From NCBI GenBank assembly GCA_963848375.1, contig CAWKDK010000005.1, positions 62,001 to 126,000 of the forward strand: 64,000 nt of DNA, given 5' to 3'. Numbering within the stretch: the stretch's first letter is position 1; every line of letters begins with the position of its first letter. The position numbers were made by a program, and so were the translations under genes. The DNA comes from JAJPJE01 sp963848375. GTDB taxonomy: Bacteria > Acidobacteriota > Terriglobia > Terriglobales > Acidobacteriaceae. Below, in pieces: positions 45,823-55,211 of this stretch. Below the pieces are notes generated by a model, which was not told where the DNA came from, made no database searches, and saw only the letters and a list, made by a program, of their open reading frames with translations.

Positions 45823-46269
45823 ATGGCCCGTTTCTGTGTTTCCTGCGGTAGCCAGATTTCCGATGAGACGAATGTGTGCAGCAAGTGCGGACAGCCTGCT
45901 TACCAAGCCGCGGGTGGCGGCACGGTGGCAGCGCCGAGTGCTGGCACAGCAGGATTAACCGACAACATCGCTGGAATGCTTGCGTATGTCACGATCATTC
46001 CCGCGATCGTATTTCTTTTGCTCGAGCCGTATAACCGGAACCGGTTCATCCGCTTCCATTCCTTCCAATGCATTTTCCTGTGTATTGTCCTGGTGGCGAT
46101 TCACATTGTGCTGCTGGCGGTGCCGATCATCGGCTGGGCGATTTCGATCTTCGTCAACTTGGGTTCATTGGTGTTATGGATCGTGCTGTTGCTGAAGGCG
46201 TACCAGGGGCAGAAATTCAAGCTTCCGGTGATCGGGGATCTGGCGGAGAAGCAAGCGAACACCGTCTAG
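45823..46269 (+). CDS. Zinc-ribbon membrane protein, DUF4870-like
   Basis: 148 residues with a GGAGG site before the ATG. The N-terminal zinc ribbon FCVSCGS...CSKCGQ at about 4-23 is followed by an Ala/Gly linker and three to four membrane segments, the first ending in FLLLEPYNRNRFIRFHSFQ. This is the common DUF4870 pattern. A GGCGAGGCGCC hairpin lies just upstream. Function unknown. Confidence 0.85.
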   Translation: MARFCVSCGSQISDETNVCSKCGQPAYQAAGGGTVAAPSAGTAGLTDNIAGMLAYVTIIPAIVFLLLEPYNRNRFIRFHSFQCIFLCIVLVAIHIVLLAVPIIGWAISIFVNLGSLVLWIVLLLKAYQGQKFKLPVIGDLAEKQANTV

Positions 46270-46452
46270 AGATTGGTAATTGGATTGGTAATTGGGGAGT
46301 TGAGAAGCAAAGCGTGGGACAGACCGAAGCGCCTGTCCCACGGCTTCAACTCGCCCGCCACCGTGAACACTTCTGTGCTCCTGTTGCCTTGACAAGGTGC
46401 CATCCGACTGGCCATTCTAGTTAGCTTTGCCTGGGCCATGGTTAGTTTCTGA

Positions 46453-47448
46453 ATGGCAGCGGGAAGGAAATCGGTGAAGGTTCGAGTCCTGTATCACGAT
46501 AAGTGCTTTGATGGGGCATGCTCGGCGGCGCTGTTCTCACGCTTTTACCAGGAGCGGATCCATCGCGACGTGGAACTGGCGTATACGGGCCTGGTACATA
46601 GGGCGGGCGCGCTGTTCAGCGAAGAGCAGTTCGACGGGGATGAGAATGCGGTGGTGGACTTCAAATACTGTTCGTCACCGAAGGTGACATGGTGGTTCGA
46701 TCATCACCTGAGCGCGTTTCTGACTCCGGAAGACAAAGCACACTACGAGCAACAGCAGAGCAACACAAAGTTCTACGATGCGGATTTCCGGTCGTGTACC
46801 AAGTTCATCGCGCACATTGCCGAACGCCGGTTCGGATTCAATGCGGAACCGGTGAAAGAAGTGGTGGAATGGGCGGACATTATTGACGGCGCGCTTTATA
46901 CGGACGCGAAGACAGCAGTGGAAATGCGCGAACCGGCGATGAAGCTGACGATGGCGATCGAAGCAACACAGGATCCGGCATTTATTCCAAGGCTGATTCC
47001 GTATCTCGCGCATATGCCGCTGGAAGAAATCCTGCAGCAACCGTTTGTGGCGGAGTTGATTCCACCATTGCTGGAGAGGCATTGGAAGTCAATCGAGATA
47101 TTACGGGAAAAGTCGACGGAAGAGCGGGGCACGATTTATTTCGACGTCACGGATTACGATCTGGAAGGCTACAACAAATTCATTCCGTATTATCTTCACC
47201 CGAATGCCATCTATAGCGTGGGGCTGAGCCGAAGCAGTTTCCGGACGAAGGTCTCGGTGGGTTCAAATCCATGGGCTCCAACCGACCAGTTTGTGAATCT
47301 GGCGACAATATGCGAGCGCTATGGTGGTGGCGGGCACGCGCGTGTGGGAGCCATCTCATTTCCTCCGAACCGTTTCGACGAGGGACGGAAGGCAGCGCAG
47401 GAAATCGTTCAGGAACTCAGAGATAGCGTATCGGCGCCGCCGCTCTGA
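46453..47448 (+). CDS. DHH-family phosphoesterase
   Basis: 331 residues. The DHH motif is in WWFDHHLSAF at about 77-86, with the early metal motif DKCFDG near 15 and DHHA1-like GGGGHARVGA at the C-terminus. DHH/DHHA1 proteins cleave short RNAs or cyclic dinucleotides such as pAp or c-di-AMP products. The exact substrate is unknown. No partner gene is adjacent. Confidence 0.88.
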   Translation: MAAGRKSVKVRVLYHDKCFDGACSAALFSRFYQERIHRDVELAYTGLVHRAGALFSEEQFDGDENAVVDFKYCSSPKVTWWFDHHLSAFLTPEDKAHYEQQQSNTKFYDADFRSCTKFIAHIAERRFGFNAEPVKEVVEWADIIDGALYTDAKTAVEMREPAMKLTMAIEATQDPAFIPRLIPYLAHMPLEEILQQPFVAELIPPLLERHWKSIEILREKSTEERGTIYFDVTDYDLEGYNKFIPYYLHPNAIYSVGLSRSSFRTKVSVGSNPWAPTDQFVNLATICERYGGGGHARVGAISFPPNRFDEGRKAAQEIVQELRDSVSAPPL

Positions 47449-47517
47449 GCCAATTCGGGATTTCGTCACACCTGCACCTGAACTACATCACAAAGCTTTG
47501 GTACAGAGTTAGATAGA

Positions 47518-49155
47518 GTGAGTCTGTCCTCTGCCAGCAACCGGGAAATACCCGCTTGCGAGGGACGATTACATCGCTGCGGGTGGGCACATTTGCCGGA
47601 CGAAAGACAAAAAGGCCGCGACTTGGTGCACGACGCCAGTGGTAAGACACTGGCTGAAATCGTGCTGCAAACGATCAACTCGATCGTACTGGTTGCGAAC
47701 GGCAAGGGTGAAATCCTGTATGCGAGTCCCTCGGTAGAAACGATTCTCGGGTATAAGCCCGATGAACTATTGGGAATGAAGTATTGGGACACACCTTCCA
47801 CCGATCCCGAACTGCGTAAAAAACATCTCGCAACAATATCGGCCGTGGCGAGAGGTGAGGAATCTGCCGCCGATGCGCCTTATGCCGTCAAGATGCTGAC
47901 AAAGGAGGGCGAGGAAAGATGGATCTTGTGGCGCGATGCCCGGGCGAGCGGCGATGTGGTAGTGGGAGCGGGACAAGATATTACCGAACTACGTCGAGCG
48001 CAGGAGGAACTGAGAAGAAGGGAAGAGGAGATTGGAGCGGTATTCGAGCGGGCGAACGATGGCATGGCGGTGGTGGATAGAGAGCTGCGTTACGTGGATG
48101 CGAATCCAGCTGTTTGTGAAATGTTCGGGCTAACGAAGGCAGAGATTCTGGGCAGAGAAGTTGGGGTGATCACAGCGAGCAAGATCGGAAGCACTCAATT
48201 GCGAAAGCAGATGGAGCTGACCGGAGAAGCGCTGGAGGAGATCGAATATCAGCACACTGATGGGTCAAAAAAAAGACTCGAGTGCCGGATCACGGCGAAC
48301 ATCCGCCCGGGATTTCACTTGGTCATCATTCGTGACATTACGGTTCGGAAGTTGCTGGAGCAGCAATTGGCGGAATCGCAGCGTTTGGAAGCGGTAGGAA
48401 GATTGGCGGGTGGGGTTGCGCACGAATTCAACAACATGCTGACTGCGATCACCGGTTACGCTGAGCTAATCGTAAAAAATTCTGCTCCCGAGGAAGCGAT
48501 CCACAAATATTCGCAAGGGATTGTGAGTGCGGCCAATCGCGCCGCACAGACCACGCAGCAACTGCTGGCATTTTCGCGACGGCAGGTTATTCAACCGAAA
48601 GTAGTGGCGGTAAACGAGGTGATCCGGGAAACTGCACAGTTGTTGCAGCGGATGGTAGGTGAGGATATCCAGGTAATCCTGCGGTTGAATGAGAGCTGCG
48701 GACCCGTGCACCTGGATCCAAACCAACTGAGCCAAATGCTGGTGAACCTGGGGTTGAATGCGCGTGATTCGATGACGCGAGGAGGCAAGCTCATTATTGA
48801 AACCAATCCCGCGCGACTGGATCACGCCTACGTGACGAAACACGTACAGGTCAAACCGGGTCCGTATGTGCTGCTGTCGGTGAGCGATACCGGGATTGGC
48901 ATTGAACCGGAACTGCAGGCGCACATCTTTGAACCGTTCTTCACTACTAAGGAGCAGGCAGAAGTAGGCGGCTTGGGCCTGGCTACGGTGTATGGAATCG
49001 TGCGCCAGAATGATGGGCACATCTGGGTTTACAGCGAACCAGGAGCAGGAACGACGTTCAAAGTTTATCTGCCGACGTCCAAAGAGGGTGTGCCCATCGG
49101 TTCGACACTTGCGGAGCGCGGTAATGCAGGCAACCGTACTTGTGATCGAAGATGA
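47518..49155 (+). CDS. PAS-domain sensor histidine kinase
   Basis: 545 residues from GTG 47518; a GTG at 47626 is an alternative start because the first 36 residues are not conserved. Two PAS domains (about 45-165 and 180-280) are followed by the H-box AGGVAHEFNNMLTAI near residue 300 and an HATPase with N-box and G-boxes (LGLNARDS, DTGIGIEPE, GGLGLATVYGI). The last 20 residues may be a frameshift product: the +1 frame enters the REC protein at 49124, so kinase and REC could once have been one hybrid protein. Confidence 0.9.
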   Translation: MSLSSASNREIPACEGRLHRCGWAHLPDERQKGRDLVHDASGKTLAEIVLQTINSIVLVANGKGEILYASPSVETILGYKPDELLGMKYWDTPSTDPELRKKHLATISAVARGEESAADAPYAVKMLTKEGEERWILWRDARASGDVVVGAGQDITELRRAQEELRRREEEIGAVFERANDGMAVVDRELRYVDANPAVCEMFGLTKAEILGREVGVITASKIGSTQLRKQMELTGEALEEIEYQHTDGSKKRLECRITANIRPGFHLVIIRDITVRKLLEQQLAESQRLEAVGRLAGGVAHEFNNMLTAITGYAELIVKNSAPEEAIHKYSQGIVSAANRAAQTTQQLLAFSRRQVIQPKVVAVNEVIRETAQLLQRMVGEDIQVILRLNESCGPVHLDPNQLSQMLVNLGLNARDSMTRGGKLIIETNPARLDHAYVTKHVQVKPGPYVLLSVSDTGIGIEPELQAHIFEPFFTTKEQAEVGGLGLATVYGIVRQNDGHIWVYSEPGAGTTFKVYLPTSKEGVPIGSTLAERGNAGNRTCDRR

Positions 49156-49495
49156 CGAACCCACTCGCCAAGTGATCGTGAATTCACTGCGGGAGCAGGG
49201 ATATACGATGTTGCAAGCTGCGGATGGCGGCGAGGCGCTGGCGGTCTGTGAAGGATTTCATGGAGATCTGGACCTGGTGATCACTGACCTGGGTGCTCCC
49301 GCGATGAGCGGGGAGGATCTGCGGGCCTATTTTGTGGTGAAACATCCGGGAGCGAAATTGCTGCACATGTCGGGGTACTCGGAGGAGAAACTGAAAGCCA
49401 CGAGCGAACTGCCTCCAGATGTGGAGTTCCTGCAAAAACCGTTTACGGTTTCGGAGTTGATCGAGAGAGTTGGGCAAGCTCTGGCCGGGAAGTAA
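49124..49495 (+). CDS. Receiver-domain protein (REC), overlapping the kinase gene
   Basis: 123 residues from ATG 49124, overlapping the kinase end by 32 bp. It is a clean receiver: VIEDDEPTR, phospho-acceptor Asp in LVITDLGAP, Ser switch in MSGYS and Lys in LQKPF. It has no output domain. Either it is a partner of the kinase, or the C-terminal REC of a hybrid kinase separated by one extra base near 49115-49124. Confidence 0.88.
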   Translation: MQATVLVIEDDEPTRQVIVNSLREQGYTMLQAADGGEALAVCEGFHGDLDLVITDLGAPAMSGEDLRAYFVVKHPGAKLLHMSGYSEEKLKATSELPPDVEFLQKPFTVSELIERVGQALAGK

Positions 49496-49501
49496 AAGGC
49501 G

Positions 49502-50608
49502 TCACTCGCCGATAAATGGGTTGAAGCTGGCAGCCTGAGCATCTGCGTCATTCCGAAGTGCAATCCATTGATGATCGGGGACAGACTGGAAGACGTGCGC
49601 CAAGTCAGGATCAAATTGCTGCCCGGTGCAACGCGCAACTTCCACATGGACCTGCTGAAGGGAAAGTGCGGCGCGGTAACAACGATCCGAGGTCATCGCG
49701 TCGAGGGTATCGGCGAGCGCAAACAGCCGAGCGCCAAGCGGAGTGTGATCACCGACGAGGCCGTCTGGATAACCTTTTCCATCCCAACGTTCATGATGAT
49801 GACGGATGATGGGCGCACAGTCCTGCAACATGGCTGAGCGCCGTACGATCTGCTCGCCGATCACAGCGTGTTGTTGCAGAAGCAGGGTCTCGGCTGGATC
49901 GAGTTTCCCGGGCTTGAGAAGGATCCGATCGGGAACAGCGACCTTTCCAATATCGTGAAGTAAGGCAGCCGTGGAAAGCGTGGGCAATTGATCGGGCGGA
50001 TAGTTGATTTCCGCTGCGAGATACGTTGCATAGGTGCGGACACGAAAGGAATGCGCGCAGGTTTCGTGTTCGCGGTGGTCGAGAATTACGACCATAGCTT
50101 CGATAATGTCGCGGTAGCTGTCGCGAAGCTGCCTTTTAGTGTCCTCAAGCTGAATCACGCGATGACGAAGTCCATTACGCAACTGATTGCGGTGAATGCG
50201 TTCCCGGCGTGTATGGAAGACACGGGCGTAGGCTTTTTGGACGGCAGTCTGAAGAGATTCAAGAGAGAACGGTTTCAGGAGGATGTCGGCAGCGTGGAGG
50301 CGGCAGGCGGCGACGATGTCGTTCACCTGGGGCTTCCCGGTCATCAAGATGAAACCTAAGTCGAGTTGGGCACGGGAGGCGTGCTGCAAGACATCGAGGC
50401 CGCCACCACCGGGCATGTAGAGGTCGCAAAGTACGACGTCGAAGCGATCCGAATCGAGGGTTGAAATTGCCTCGGCGGTATTGGCGGCGATAGCCACTTT
50501 GGCAGCGATCGCGGGCAGTGCATCGGCGACTGCGTCACAGATAGTCGGTTCGTCATCCACAACAAGCACGTTTGGGCGCGGGACTGAAATGGGAGCAAGC
50601 AAACCCAT
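49502..50608 (-). CDS. Response regulator with HD-GYP domain
   Basis: 368 residues. A receiver at about 12-130 (VVDDEPT, VLCDLYMPGGG, Lys in LLKPFS) is followed by a short linker and an HD-GYP phosphodiesterase at about 170-340, with HDIGK and HHERWDGKGYPDG. The GYP motif is intact. It likely degrades c-di-GMP when phosphorylated. It is convergent with the REC gene, with 6 bp between stops. Confidence 0.94.
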   Translation of the reverse strand: MGLLAPISVPRPNVLVVDDEPTICDAVADALPAIAAKVAIAANTAEAISTLDSDRFDVVLCDLYMPGGGGLDVLQHASRAQLDLGFILMTGKPQVNDIVAACRLHAADILLKPFSLESLQTAVQKAYARVFHTRRERIHRNQLRNGLRHRVIQLEDTKRQLRDSYRDIIEAMVVILDHREHETCAHSFRVRTYATYLAAEINYPPDQLPTLSTAALLHDIGKVAVPDRILLKPGKLDPAETLLLQQHAVIGEQIVRRSAMLQDCAPIIRHHHERWDGKGYPDGLVGDHTPLGARLFALADTLDAMTSDRCYRAALSLQQVHVEVARCTGQQFDPDLAHVFQSVPDHQWIALRNDADAQAASFNPFIGE

Positions 50609-50781
50609 ATAGCTAACTTCGTCGGTAAGGCGGTGAGGATTACGAAGAATCGGTGATGCTCTGAGGCGAGTATTTTCCGATCTGAAACCGGCGCCCGATA
50701 CGGGATTTGATTTCTAAGCGTGTCCTAATTTTTGTGCTGAGCGGCGCAGCGGGGCGCTTATGTTAGCTGCCGGGCCTGGTT

Positions 50782-51468
50782 ATGAGAATTTTGATTGCGG
50801 AAGACGATGTGCCGCTGGCGGGCTTCCTGCGCAAGGGATTTGAGGCAGAGAGCTATGCGGTGGATGTGGCGAACAATGGGGAAGAGGCAGAAGAGCTGGC
50901 GGGAATTTATCCGTACGACGCCCTGATCATGGACTGGAACCTGCCGAAGCGAGATGGGATTTCGGCACTTCGGGGGATTCGTGAAAACAAGTCAGGTGTT
51001 CCCGTACTGATGCTGACGGGACGAAATCGGATCGAAGACCGTGTGCAGGCACTGGACTGTGGAGCGGATGACTACCTGATGAAGCCGTTCTCGTTCGCGG
51101 AATTGTCGGCGAGGATTCGGGCGCTGATGAGACGAGGGCGGACGCCTCTGGAGACGCGGCTGCAGGTGGATGATCTGGTGCTGGATCGACTGGAGCACCG
51201 GGTGGAACGGAGCGGAAAACAGATTGAGTTGACGTCGAAAGAATTCAGTTTGCTGGAATATCTGATGCGCAACGCGGGCCGGCGAATCACCAGAGCGATG
51301 ATCATCGAGCATGTGTGGAGTATTACGTTCGACACGAGCACGAACGTGGTGGACGTCTATATCAATTATTTGCGCAAGAAGGTGGATGAGGGAGCACAGC
51401 GAAAGTTAATCCACACAGTGCGCGGAATTGGATACGAGTTGAGCGCAAAGACGGAGGCGGTATGTTAA
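50782..51468 (+). CDS. OmpR-family response regulator
   Basis: 228 residues: receiver at 1-115 (AEDDVP, LIMDWNLPKRDG, LMKPFSFAEL) and a winged-helix output domain at about 128-225 with VIDVYINYLRKK-like NVVDVYINYLRKKVD. It is a DNA-binding transcription factor controlled by phosphorylation. A kinase-like gene overlaps its 3' end. Confidence 0.94.
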   Translation: MRILIAEDDVPLAGFLRKGFEAESYAVDVANNGEEAEELAGIYPYDALIMDWNLPKRDGISALRGIRENKSGVPVLMLTGRNRIEDRVQALDCGADDYLMKPFSFAELSARIRALMRRGRTPLETRLQVDDLVLDRLEHRVERSGKQIELTSKEFSLLEYLMRNAGRRITRAMIIEHVWSITFDTSTNVVDVYINYLRKKVDEGAQRKLIHTVRGIGYELSAKTEAVC

Positions 51469-52090
51469 GCCAGGAGAGGCGACGCGAATATCTGTCGGAG
51501 GCGTTCCACTCGCTGAGCCAGCCGCTTACCGCGCTGCAATGCGGGTTGGAATTGGCGGTTGCCGTTCCGCGTAGCCAAAAGGAATATGAGCGCAGAATCG
51601 GGGAGGGATTGCAGAGCACGGGCAGCCTGAGGGAGATGATGAGCGCGCTGCGCGAGTTGGTGGAGGCGGAAGATCCGGGAGAGGATGCGAGGGAAATCAA
51701 GTTGAGCGAGGTGCTGTCGTCGTTAGGATGATTCTCTGCACAAAGTTGCGCTGATGTATGAATCGGAACTAGAGGTGCGATTGCCAGAGAAGATTACAGT
51801 TTGCGCCGAGTCAGGAGAAGCTCTCACGACTGGTATTGTTTCTGGCCGAGCAAGTCGTGTGTCGCCAAGGTACCCTGCACGTGAAAGCCGAGCGCGGCGA
51901 TCATAAGGTGGAGATCAGAATTGAAACCGATGGCAAGAGGGTGAAGAAAGAGGCCGAAGGGCGAACCTGGCGCGACCGGGTGAATGAGATACGCATGAAC
52001 GCGGCCGACAACTACATGGCGACGCTGGGTGGAGTGTTGCGAACATCAGAGTCAGGATACGAGATCGAGTTACCGCAGGTAGGAAGCTAG
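51462..52090 (+). pseudogene. Degenerate histidine kinase-like gene with two frameshifts
   Basis: Starts at an ATG overlapping the regulator stop by 7 bp. Frame one encodes a dimerisation/phosphoacceptor helix pair; the candidate His in FHSLSQPLTAL sits five residues before Pro as in the H-box. A +1 shift near 51727 and another near 51803-51811 lead to a final frame ending GGVLRTSESGYEIELPQ, which resembles the end of an HATPase domain. The N and G1 ATP-binding boxes are missing, so even the corrected protein would lack normal ATP binding. It may be a non-catalytic partner of the OmpR-type regulator or a decaying gene. Confidence 0.65.
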
Positions 52091-52479
52091 ACAATTTTGC
52101 CGGCGGCGAGATCGCGCACGAGTTCTTTGTCGGCGTCGAGAAAATCAAATTCGGGCAACTGGCCACGGTTGACCCAACGCACGTCGCGGAAGATGCGGTT
52201 GTCCAAGTCGCCCTGAAAATCGTGGACAACATAAAAGCGGAGTTCGACGGCGCCGCCGTTTTTGTAGTTATGGCGGATGCGCGAAACTTCGTCGCCAATC
52301 GTGGCATCGATGCCGAGTTCCTCGATCAGTTCGCGGCGAAGGGCGTCGCGAGGCTGTTCGCCAGGTTCGATTTTGCCGCCGGGGAATTCCCATTTCAGCG
52401 GCATCGGCTGGTGCTTGGTGCGCTGGCAGATGAGGATCTCATCAGCGCGCTTCAGGATGGCGGCCACCACTTGCTTCAT
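52087..52479 (-). CDS. NUDIX hydrolase, MutT-like
   Basis: 130 residues. The NUDIX box is complete: GGKIEPGEQPRDALRRELIEELGI-type pattern with G-x5-E-x7-REU-x-EE-x-GU at about 34-56. VVAAIL at the N-terminus and the LKWEFPGGK context fit the oxidised-nucleotide (8-oxo-dGTP) MutT group. Its 3' end overlaps the end of the kinase-like gene by 4 bp on the other strand. Confidence 0.9.
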   Translation of the reverse strand: MKQVVAAILKRADEILICQRTKHQPMPLKWEFPGGKIEPGEQPRDALRRELIEELGIDATIGDEVSRIRHNYKNGGAVELRFYVVHDFQGDLDNRIFRDVRWVNRGQLPEFDFLDADKELVRDLAAGKIV

Positions 52480-52539
52480 ACTTTCTGTCCACGAGTATAT
52501 AGCCTCGTCCAGCGGGACTTTCCACAGATGCGGTCGGGA

Positions 52540-53028
52540 TCAGGCGGAATGGAATTCCATGAAAGAGCCGACCTGCGCCGCGCAATATTCGACGAGTGAG
52601 CGATCATCGGCGGTGAAAGCGGCGGGGAAGTGGCTGTCGATATCAATCTCACCGACGATTTTATCGTTTACGAAGATCGGAACGACGATTTCGGACTTGG
52701 TTTCGAGCGAGCAGGCGAGATAGCGGGGATCGGAGTTGACGTCGTCGACCACGACGGTTTCGCCGGTAGAGACCGCGGCGCCGCAGATACCTTCGTTAAG
52801 AGGAATGCGAGTGTGCGGCGTCATGGCGCCAACAAAAGGTCCGAGAACGAGAGTGTTGGGATTATCTTTGTCGAGCATGTAGAAGCCGACCCAGTTGTAC
52901 TTGAGGAAGTGGCGGTTCAGAAGCTCGCAAATGTTCTGCATAAGGACGTCGGCAGATGAGGCTGAGGAAATGAGGCTGCGAAGTTCTTCCTGCACAGCTT
53001 TGTGTTCGACGATGGCCATGCGAAGCAT
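52540..53028 (-). CDS. GAF-domain protein, free methionine-(R)-sulfoxide reductase-like
   Basis: 162 residues from ATG 53028 (ATG 53019 possible). A single GAF domain with NWVGFYMLD, GPFVGAMTPHTRIP, EGICGAAV and YLACSLETKSEIVVPIF matches the fRMsr group. The Cys in EGICGAA and in LACS are in place, but the third family Cys, expected near GAM-T-P, is replaced. Free methionine sulfoxide reductase activity is therefore possible but uncertain; a generic GAF sensor is the alternative. Confidence 0.78.
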   Translation of the reverse strand: MLRMAIVEHKAVQEELRSLISSASSADVLMQNICELLNRHFLKYNWVGFYMLDKDNPNTLVLGPFVGAMTPHTRIPLNEGICGAAVSTGETVVVDDVNSDPRYLACSLETKSEIVVPIFVNDKIVGEIDIDSHFPAAFTADDRSLVEYCAAQVGSFMEFHSA

Positions 53029-53029
53029 T

Positions 53030-53864
53030 CTACTGCGAGGTAGTAGCCGGAGCGTGATTGACAGCATTGATGCGACGGAGACGGGCAGGCGCGGGAAAGA
53101 TTTGTGGGTGAATGGCGGCGGCGAGGGCTTGCAGCCCGCTGATTAAGGTGGGCGCTGGTGTGTTCAGCCATTCGTCGGGAATGCAGAAGACACGGCCATT
53201 TTGGGCGGCGGCAGTGTGCTCCCAAGCGCGATCGCAAATGATCTTCTCCAGCGGGACGCGATCCCCGGCACCGCACCACGCGGCGATGACGACGTCAGGA
53301 TTAGCGGAACGGATGGTGTCAGCAGTGGTGTGTTGGCCGGGTTCGCCGATGAAATCGCCTCCGGCGGCTTCGACAAGTTCAGACGACCCATAGTTGTGAG
53401 TGAATGATGGGCTTTCCCCATTCTTCGCAGAAGACGCGGGGGCGAGATTCAGATGGGACAAGAGAGCGGACTTCGGCAATCGCGTTTCGCATATTTGTGA
53501 TAACCGTGGAGGCCCGTTGTGGTTCGCCGAGGACGCCAGCGATGAGCGCGATGTCGGAGTAAACGTCGGCGAGGCTGCGCGGTGACAGGAGCAGGACGGG
53601 GATCGCGGATTTGAGGATCTCGATGACCGATTTTTCCTGGTAGGGAACGGACGCGATGACGAGATCGGGACGAACGGCGCGAATCTGATCGGCCTGTGCG
53701 GTCCAAGAGTCGGCGAGGATGACGCGATCTGCGACTTCGGGACACACATCGCGGCAATACTTCGTGCAGGCGACGAGGCGATCGAGAAGGCCGAGTTCCT
53801 GCATGATCACGGTGGCGCTGGGTTGAAGAGAAGCGATGCGCCGGGGGATGTAGTCGGTCTGCAT
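53030..53864 (-). CDS. BtuF-like cobalamin-binding protein, frameshifted
   Basis: About 277 residues from ATG 53864; the ATG just upstream at 53891 would overlap the radical SAM gene end. It is a class III substrate-binding fold: RRIASLQPSATVIMQELGL at the start, DLVIASVPYQEKSVIEILK in the middle and the C-terminal lobe IRSANPDVVIAAWCG. No signal peptide is visible, unusual for a periplasmic binder. At about 53382-53388 one extra base breaks the frame; its removal joins IIHSQLWV to SELVEAAGGD. Probably binds corrinoid or iron complexes. No transporter genes are adjacent. Confidence 0.8.
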
Positions 53865-53868
53865 GCGA

Positions 53869-55038
53869 TCAGCTGGCCTGAGGTGCGTCATTGACGCGAA
53901 AAGGTTCGAGGTCCGATGCGGGAATGGATGGCAGACGGTTCCAGCGGTGCTTGAGGTACGACCAGGGAATGTGAAAGAGAAGAACTTTGGGACTGAACTT
54001 CGTCGACCCGTGGATGAAGCAGGAGTGCGTGCACCAGCACTTTGCGCCGGGAATGTCGGCGACCTCTTTTTTCATAGCCGCGGATTGCATGGCGGCGGTG
54101 AGGTCGTAGTCATAGTCTTTGAGGTCACCGAGTTTGGAGCGCAGCTCGCAGGAGCGGAAGTGGCCGTCATGATCGATGACAAATGTTGTCTGTCCGGCAG
54201 TGCATGGCATGGGCCAGGCTTTGTCGGTGTAATGATTCTGCTCGTGAAGATCGAAGTGAAGCCTGATGTTGCCGAGATAGTATGCGCGAGCAAAGGCGCG
54301 GGCCGATGGTGAGAGATGCGCGAAGAGCTTGTCGGAGTACTGCTCGTGAAACCACATCAGCTGACGATGAAGCGCGGATAGTTCTTCGCGGGGAATGCGT
54401 TTGAGGGCCGGATCCATCGGATTGCCGCGGACGATCTCGAAGTAGTGACCGTCGGGATTGGAGTCGCGCATCATCTTCTGGCCGAGGTTGACCAGTTCGC
54501 GATAGTTCTCGGTGGTGACGCAACTGACAATGTTGCGGCGCACGCGGCGAACGGATCCCCACTTCTGTTCGGCGAGGCGGATGGTGGCCAAGGTCTTCAC
54601 GAAATTGTTAGGGACGCCGCGGATGGCGTCGTGAGTATTGGCGAGTCCGTCGAGCGAGAAGTTGAGGTCGATGACGAGATCGGGACAGCGCTCGAGAAGG
54701 TGCGAGACAACGGATTCCATCTTGGTTGGAAGAAGGCCGTTGGTCGGGAGATTCACGTGACGCATGCCGTTGTTGACGTAGAAGAGCTCGATGACCTCGG
54801 CGAGATCTTTGCGGAGGAACGGTTCGCCGCCAGAGATCCAAAGCTTGTGAAAAGCGGGCGCGGTCTGGCTGATGCGCTGGAGCTGGTCGAAGGTGAGATC
54901 GTGGCCCTTGTTCAGTTCGTCCCAGTAAAAGCAGGTGCGGCAGAGCGAGTTGCAGGTGGAGGTGACGAAGAGAAACACGGACTCCAGGGATTTGGGGCGA
55001 AATACGCCGCGTGCGTAATGGAAGTACTGGAACCCCAC
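53869..55038 (-). CDS. Radical SAM protein with SPASM-like C-terminal Cys
   Basis: 389 residues. The Fe-S motif CNSLCRTC has Cys29, Cys33 and Cys36, followed by WISGGEPFLRKDL, the GGEP motif that contacts SAM. NFSLDG and NLPTNGLLP are typical. The C-terminal part has CTAGQTTFVIDHDGHFRSCELR and CWCTHSCF, which could bind a second cluster. Related to radical SAM/SPASM maturases and hopanoid-type enzymes; substrate unknown. Its stop lies 5 bp before the BtuF-like start. Confidence 0.88.
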   Translation of the reverse strand: MGFQYFHYARGVFRPKSLESVFLFVTSTCNSLCRTCFYWDELNKGHDLTFDQLQRISQTAPAFHKLWISGGEPFLRKDLAEVIELFYVNNGMRHVNLPTNGLLPTKMESVVSHLLERCPDLVIDLNFSLDGLANTHDAIRGVPNNFVKTLATIRLAEQKWGSVRRVRRNIVSCVTTENYRELVNLGQKMMRDSNPDGHYFEIVRGNPMDPALKRIPREELSALHRQLMWFHEQYSDKLFAHLSPSARAFARAYYLGNIRLHFDLHEQNHYTDKAWPMPCTAGQTTFVIDHDGHFRSCELRSKLGDLKDYDYDLTAAMQSAAMKKEVADIPGAKCWCTHSCFIHGSTKFSPKVLLFHIPWSYLKHRWNRLPSIPASDLEPFRVNDAPQAS

Positions 55039-55125
55039 GAGTGCTCCTGCGCTGAAGTCATTCTAGACCATGGGAAGGGCGTAGCTGGTAGCTAGTAGAG
55101 AGGTTGGTAAGAGCAGAGTCAAAAT

Positions 55126-55177
55126 CCCCACCCAAGCCAAAAGAGGGCTTGGATGGGGCACCCGTACACCAGTCCGG
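55126..55177. repeat. Hairpin module copy with a compensatory stem change
   Basis: CCCCACCCAAGCC...GGCTTGGATGGGG, then CACCCGTACACCAGTCC. The T-to-C change in one arm is matched by A-to-G in the other, compared with 40447. A short GTCAAAA run precedes it. It sits between radical SAM and NifU-like genes. Confidence 0.85.
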
Positions 55178-55211
55178 ATGTCGACGACAGTGCTGACTAC
55201 AATAGGTGGCG

